Positions 4,019 to 5,221 of a DNA stretch of 5,221 bases are shown here, piece by piece. Made by a program: the position numbers and the translations under genes. Under the pieces are notes generated by a model that searched no databases, was not told where the DNA came from, and saw only the letters and a program-made list of their open reading frames with translations. This DNA comes from Verrucomicrobiales bacterium (GTDB lineage Bacteria > Verrucomicrobiota > Verrucomicrobiia > Methylacidiphilales > JAAUTS01), in NCBI GenBank assembly GCA_031279715.1, contig JAITHY010000100.1, positions 1 through 5,221 on the forward strand, written 5' to 3'. Every line of letters begins with the position of its first letter. The first letter of the stretch is position 1.

Positions 4019-5221
4019 ATGGGTAAAACATTATTCGAGAAAGTTTGGGAGGCGCACACGGTCAGAGTGTTGCCCAACGGCCAGACGCAGTTGTTAATCG
4101 GCACGCATTTGATTCACGAAGTCACCAGCCCGCAGGCATTCGCGATGGTGCGCGAACTGGGGCTGAAGGTCAGGTTTCCACACCGCACGTTCGCGACGGT
4201 GGACCACATTATCCCGACGGAGTGTGTGGACGAGCCGTTCGCCGACCCGCTGGCGGAGGCGATGTTGCGGGAATTGCGCAAAAATTGCCGCGAGAACGGC
4301 ATCACGTTGTTTGACCGCGGCACGGGCAAGCAGGGCGTCGTGCACGTGGTTGGGCCGGAGCAAGGCATCACGCAGCCGGGCACAACCATCGCGTGCGGTG
4401 ACTCGCACACATCGACACACGGGGCGTTTGGCGCGATTGCGTTCGGCATCGGCACGACGCAGGTGCGCGATTTGCTGGCCACGCAGACGATGGCGCTCGG
4501 CAAATTAAAAGTGAGGCGCATTGAGGTGAACGGCAGCCTGCGCCCCGGCGTGTACGCGAAGGATGTGATTTTGCATATCATCCGCACGCTGGGCGTGAAC
4601 GGCGGCACAGGCTACGCCTACGAGTACGCGGGCGCGGTGTTCGACAATTTTTCGATGGAAGAGCGGATGACCGTTTGCAACATGTCCATTGAGGGTGGCG
4701 CGCGTGTCGGTTACGTTAATCCGGATGAAAAAACTTTCGCCTATCTGAAGGGACGTCCCTACGCGCCCGCTGACGGTGAGTGGGCGCGGGCGGTGGCGCG
4801 CTGGCGGTCATTCGCGTCGGACGCTGACGCTCACTACGACGACGTGGTGACCATCAGCGGCGCGGACATTGAGCCAACGGTGACATGGGGCATTAATCCT
4901 GGCCAAGCCATCGCCATCGGCGAGCGTATTCCCACCGTCAACGACTCGCCGGAGGGCGAGCAAGCGCTGGTAAAGGAGGCGCTTGAATACATGAAGTTCG
5001 GCGGCGGCGAACCCATCAAGGGCAAACGGATTGACGTGGCCTTTCTCGGCTCGTGCACCAACGGGCGCTTGAGCGATTTTCAGGAGGTGGCGAAGTATTT
5101 GCCGGGCAGGCGCGTCGCCGACGGGGTGAGGGCGATCGCCGTTCCCGGCTCGCAAGTCGTCGCGGCTATTTGTGAAGAATTGGGAATTGATAAAATTTTC
5201 CGCGCCGCGGGTTTTGCGTGG
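4019..5221 (+). CDS. leuC: 3-isopropylmalate dehydratase large subunit, 3' end outside the window
   Basis: An open frame without stops runs 401 codons to the window edge; full-length LeuC is about 466 residues. With LeuD it isomerises 2-isopropylmalate to 3-isopropylmalate in cytosolic leucine synthesis, using a [4Fe-4S] cluster. Family landmarks are [13 protein letters not shown] at the N terminus, [28 protein letters not shown], the aconitase signature [47 protein letters not shown] and [10 protein letters not shown]346 in the last motif is the first cluster ligand (E. coli C347). The other two, in the GCSMC motif, would lie a few residues beyond the final AAGFAW. ATG 4019 gives the family N terminus; an in-frame ATG at 4007 would add four residues. 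Neither has a Shine-Dalgarno sequence. leuD would be expected downstream but is not visible. Two CGCTGAC copies occur (4768, 4822). Confidence 0.96.
   Translation, partial: MGKTLFEKVWEAHTVRVLPNGQTQLLIGTHLIHEVTSPQAFAMVRELGLKVRFPHRTFATVDHIIPTECVDEPFADPLAEAMLRELRKNCRENGITLFDRGTGKQGVVHVVGPEQGITQPGTTIACGDSHTSTHGAFGAIAFGIGTTQVRDLLATQTMALGKLKVRRIEVNGSLRPGVYAKDVILHIIRTLGVNGGTGYAYEYAGAVFDNFSMEERMTVCNMSIEGGARVGYVNPDEKTFAYLKGRPYAPADGEWARAVARWRSFASDADAHYDDVVTISGADIEPTVTWGINPGQAIAIGERIPTVNDSPEGEQALVKEALEYMKFGGGEPIKGKRIDVAFLGSCTNGRLSDFQEVAKYLPGRRVADGVRAIAVPGSQVVAAICEELGIDKIFRAAGFAW

Larger units (their letters stand above)
131..4828. repeat. Dispersed short motif GTCAGCG/CGCTGAC, 16 copies
   Basis: Read on the plus strand, GTCAGCG starts at 131, 257, 3132, 3430, 3678, 3766 and 3897. 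CGCTGAC starts at 845, 1343, 1807, 2110, 2413, 3575, 3670, 4768 and 4822. With roughly 55-60% GC, about one occurrence on both strands would be expected by chance in 5.2 kb. Half the copies extend to GTCAGCGG, and a pyrimidine or G always precedes GTCAGCG. Fifteen copies are inside genes and one (845) is intergenic. The function is unknown; a short genome-wide repeated word, a DNA-protein site or a codon-pair preference are all possible. Confidence 0.5.

Noticed and set aside
1..5221. CRISPR array, tRNA, rRNA, riboswitch, mobile element or toxin-antitoxin pair
   Set aside because: I looked on both strands and found no regularly spaced long repeats, cloverleaf, transposase-like frame or paired small genes. 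Nearly all the sequence is taken up by six housekeeping or regulatory genes.

Overview
This is an ordinary-looking stretch of bacterial chromosome, moderately GC-rich, with six protein-coding genes packed tightly. I see no tRNA, rRNA, CRISPR array, insertion sequence or phage gene. The genes fit a diderm, Gram-negative-type organism: a lipid-A-type metallophosphoesterase, a cofactor-dependent phosphoglycerate mutase, an IMPase-family histidinol phosphatase, an Rrf2 regulator, a LysR regulator and LeuC. None of the six start codons has a clear Shine-Dalgarno sequence. That, with the protein flavour, suggests the Verrucomicrobiota or a related PVC lineage, but this is inference and could not be checked against a database.

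Layout. (1) Positions 7-30 hold a perfect 10-bp stem-loop just downstream of the first gene. (2) 38-826, minus strand: an LpxH/LpxH2-like metallophosphoesterase. (3) 827-968: a divergent promoter region with an 18-bp near-perfect palindrome. (4) 969-1718 and 1725-2498, plus strand: gpmA and a hisN-type phosphatase, 6 bp apart and probably one operon. (5) 2499-2570: a short convergent gap with no convincing terminator. (6) 3944-3060 and 3029-2571, minus strand: a LysR-type regulator followed 30 bp later by a cysteine-containing Rrf2 regulator, probably one transcript. (7) 3945-4018: an AT-rich divergent region with a T-N11-A dyad typical of LysR sites. (8) 4019 to the window end, plus strand: leuC, cut off just before its second and third iron-sulfur cysteines.

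How they may work together. gpmA and hisN are housekeeping metabolism (glycolysis, histidine synthesis). The LysR gene is divergent from leuC, the usual arrangement for a regulator of the neighbouring gene, so control of leucine biosynthesis is the simplest hypothesis. The co-transcribed Rrf2 protein has four clustered cysteines and could sense iron-sulfur or redox state, which would make sense beside an iron-sulfur enzyme. Both ideas are inference.

The most unusual signal is at the DNA level. The heptamer GTCAGCG (reverse complement CGCTGAC) occurs 16 times in 5.2 kb, where about one copy is expected by chance. It lies in five of the six genes, usually with CGCTGAC on the coding strand. I found no undescribed multi-gene system.
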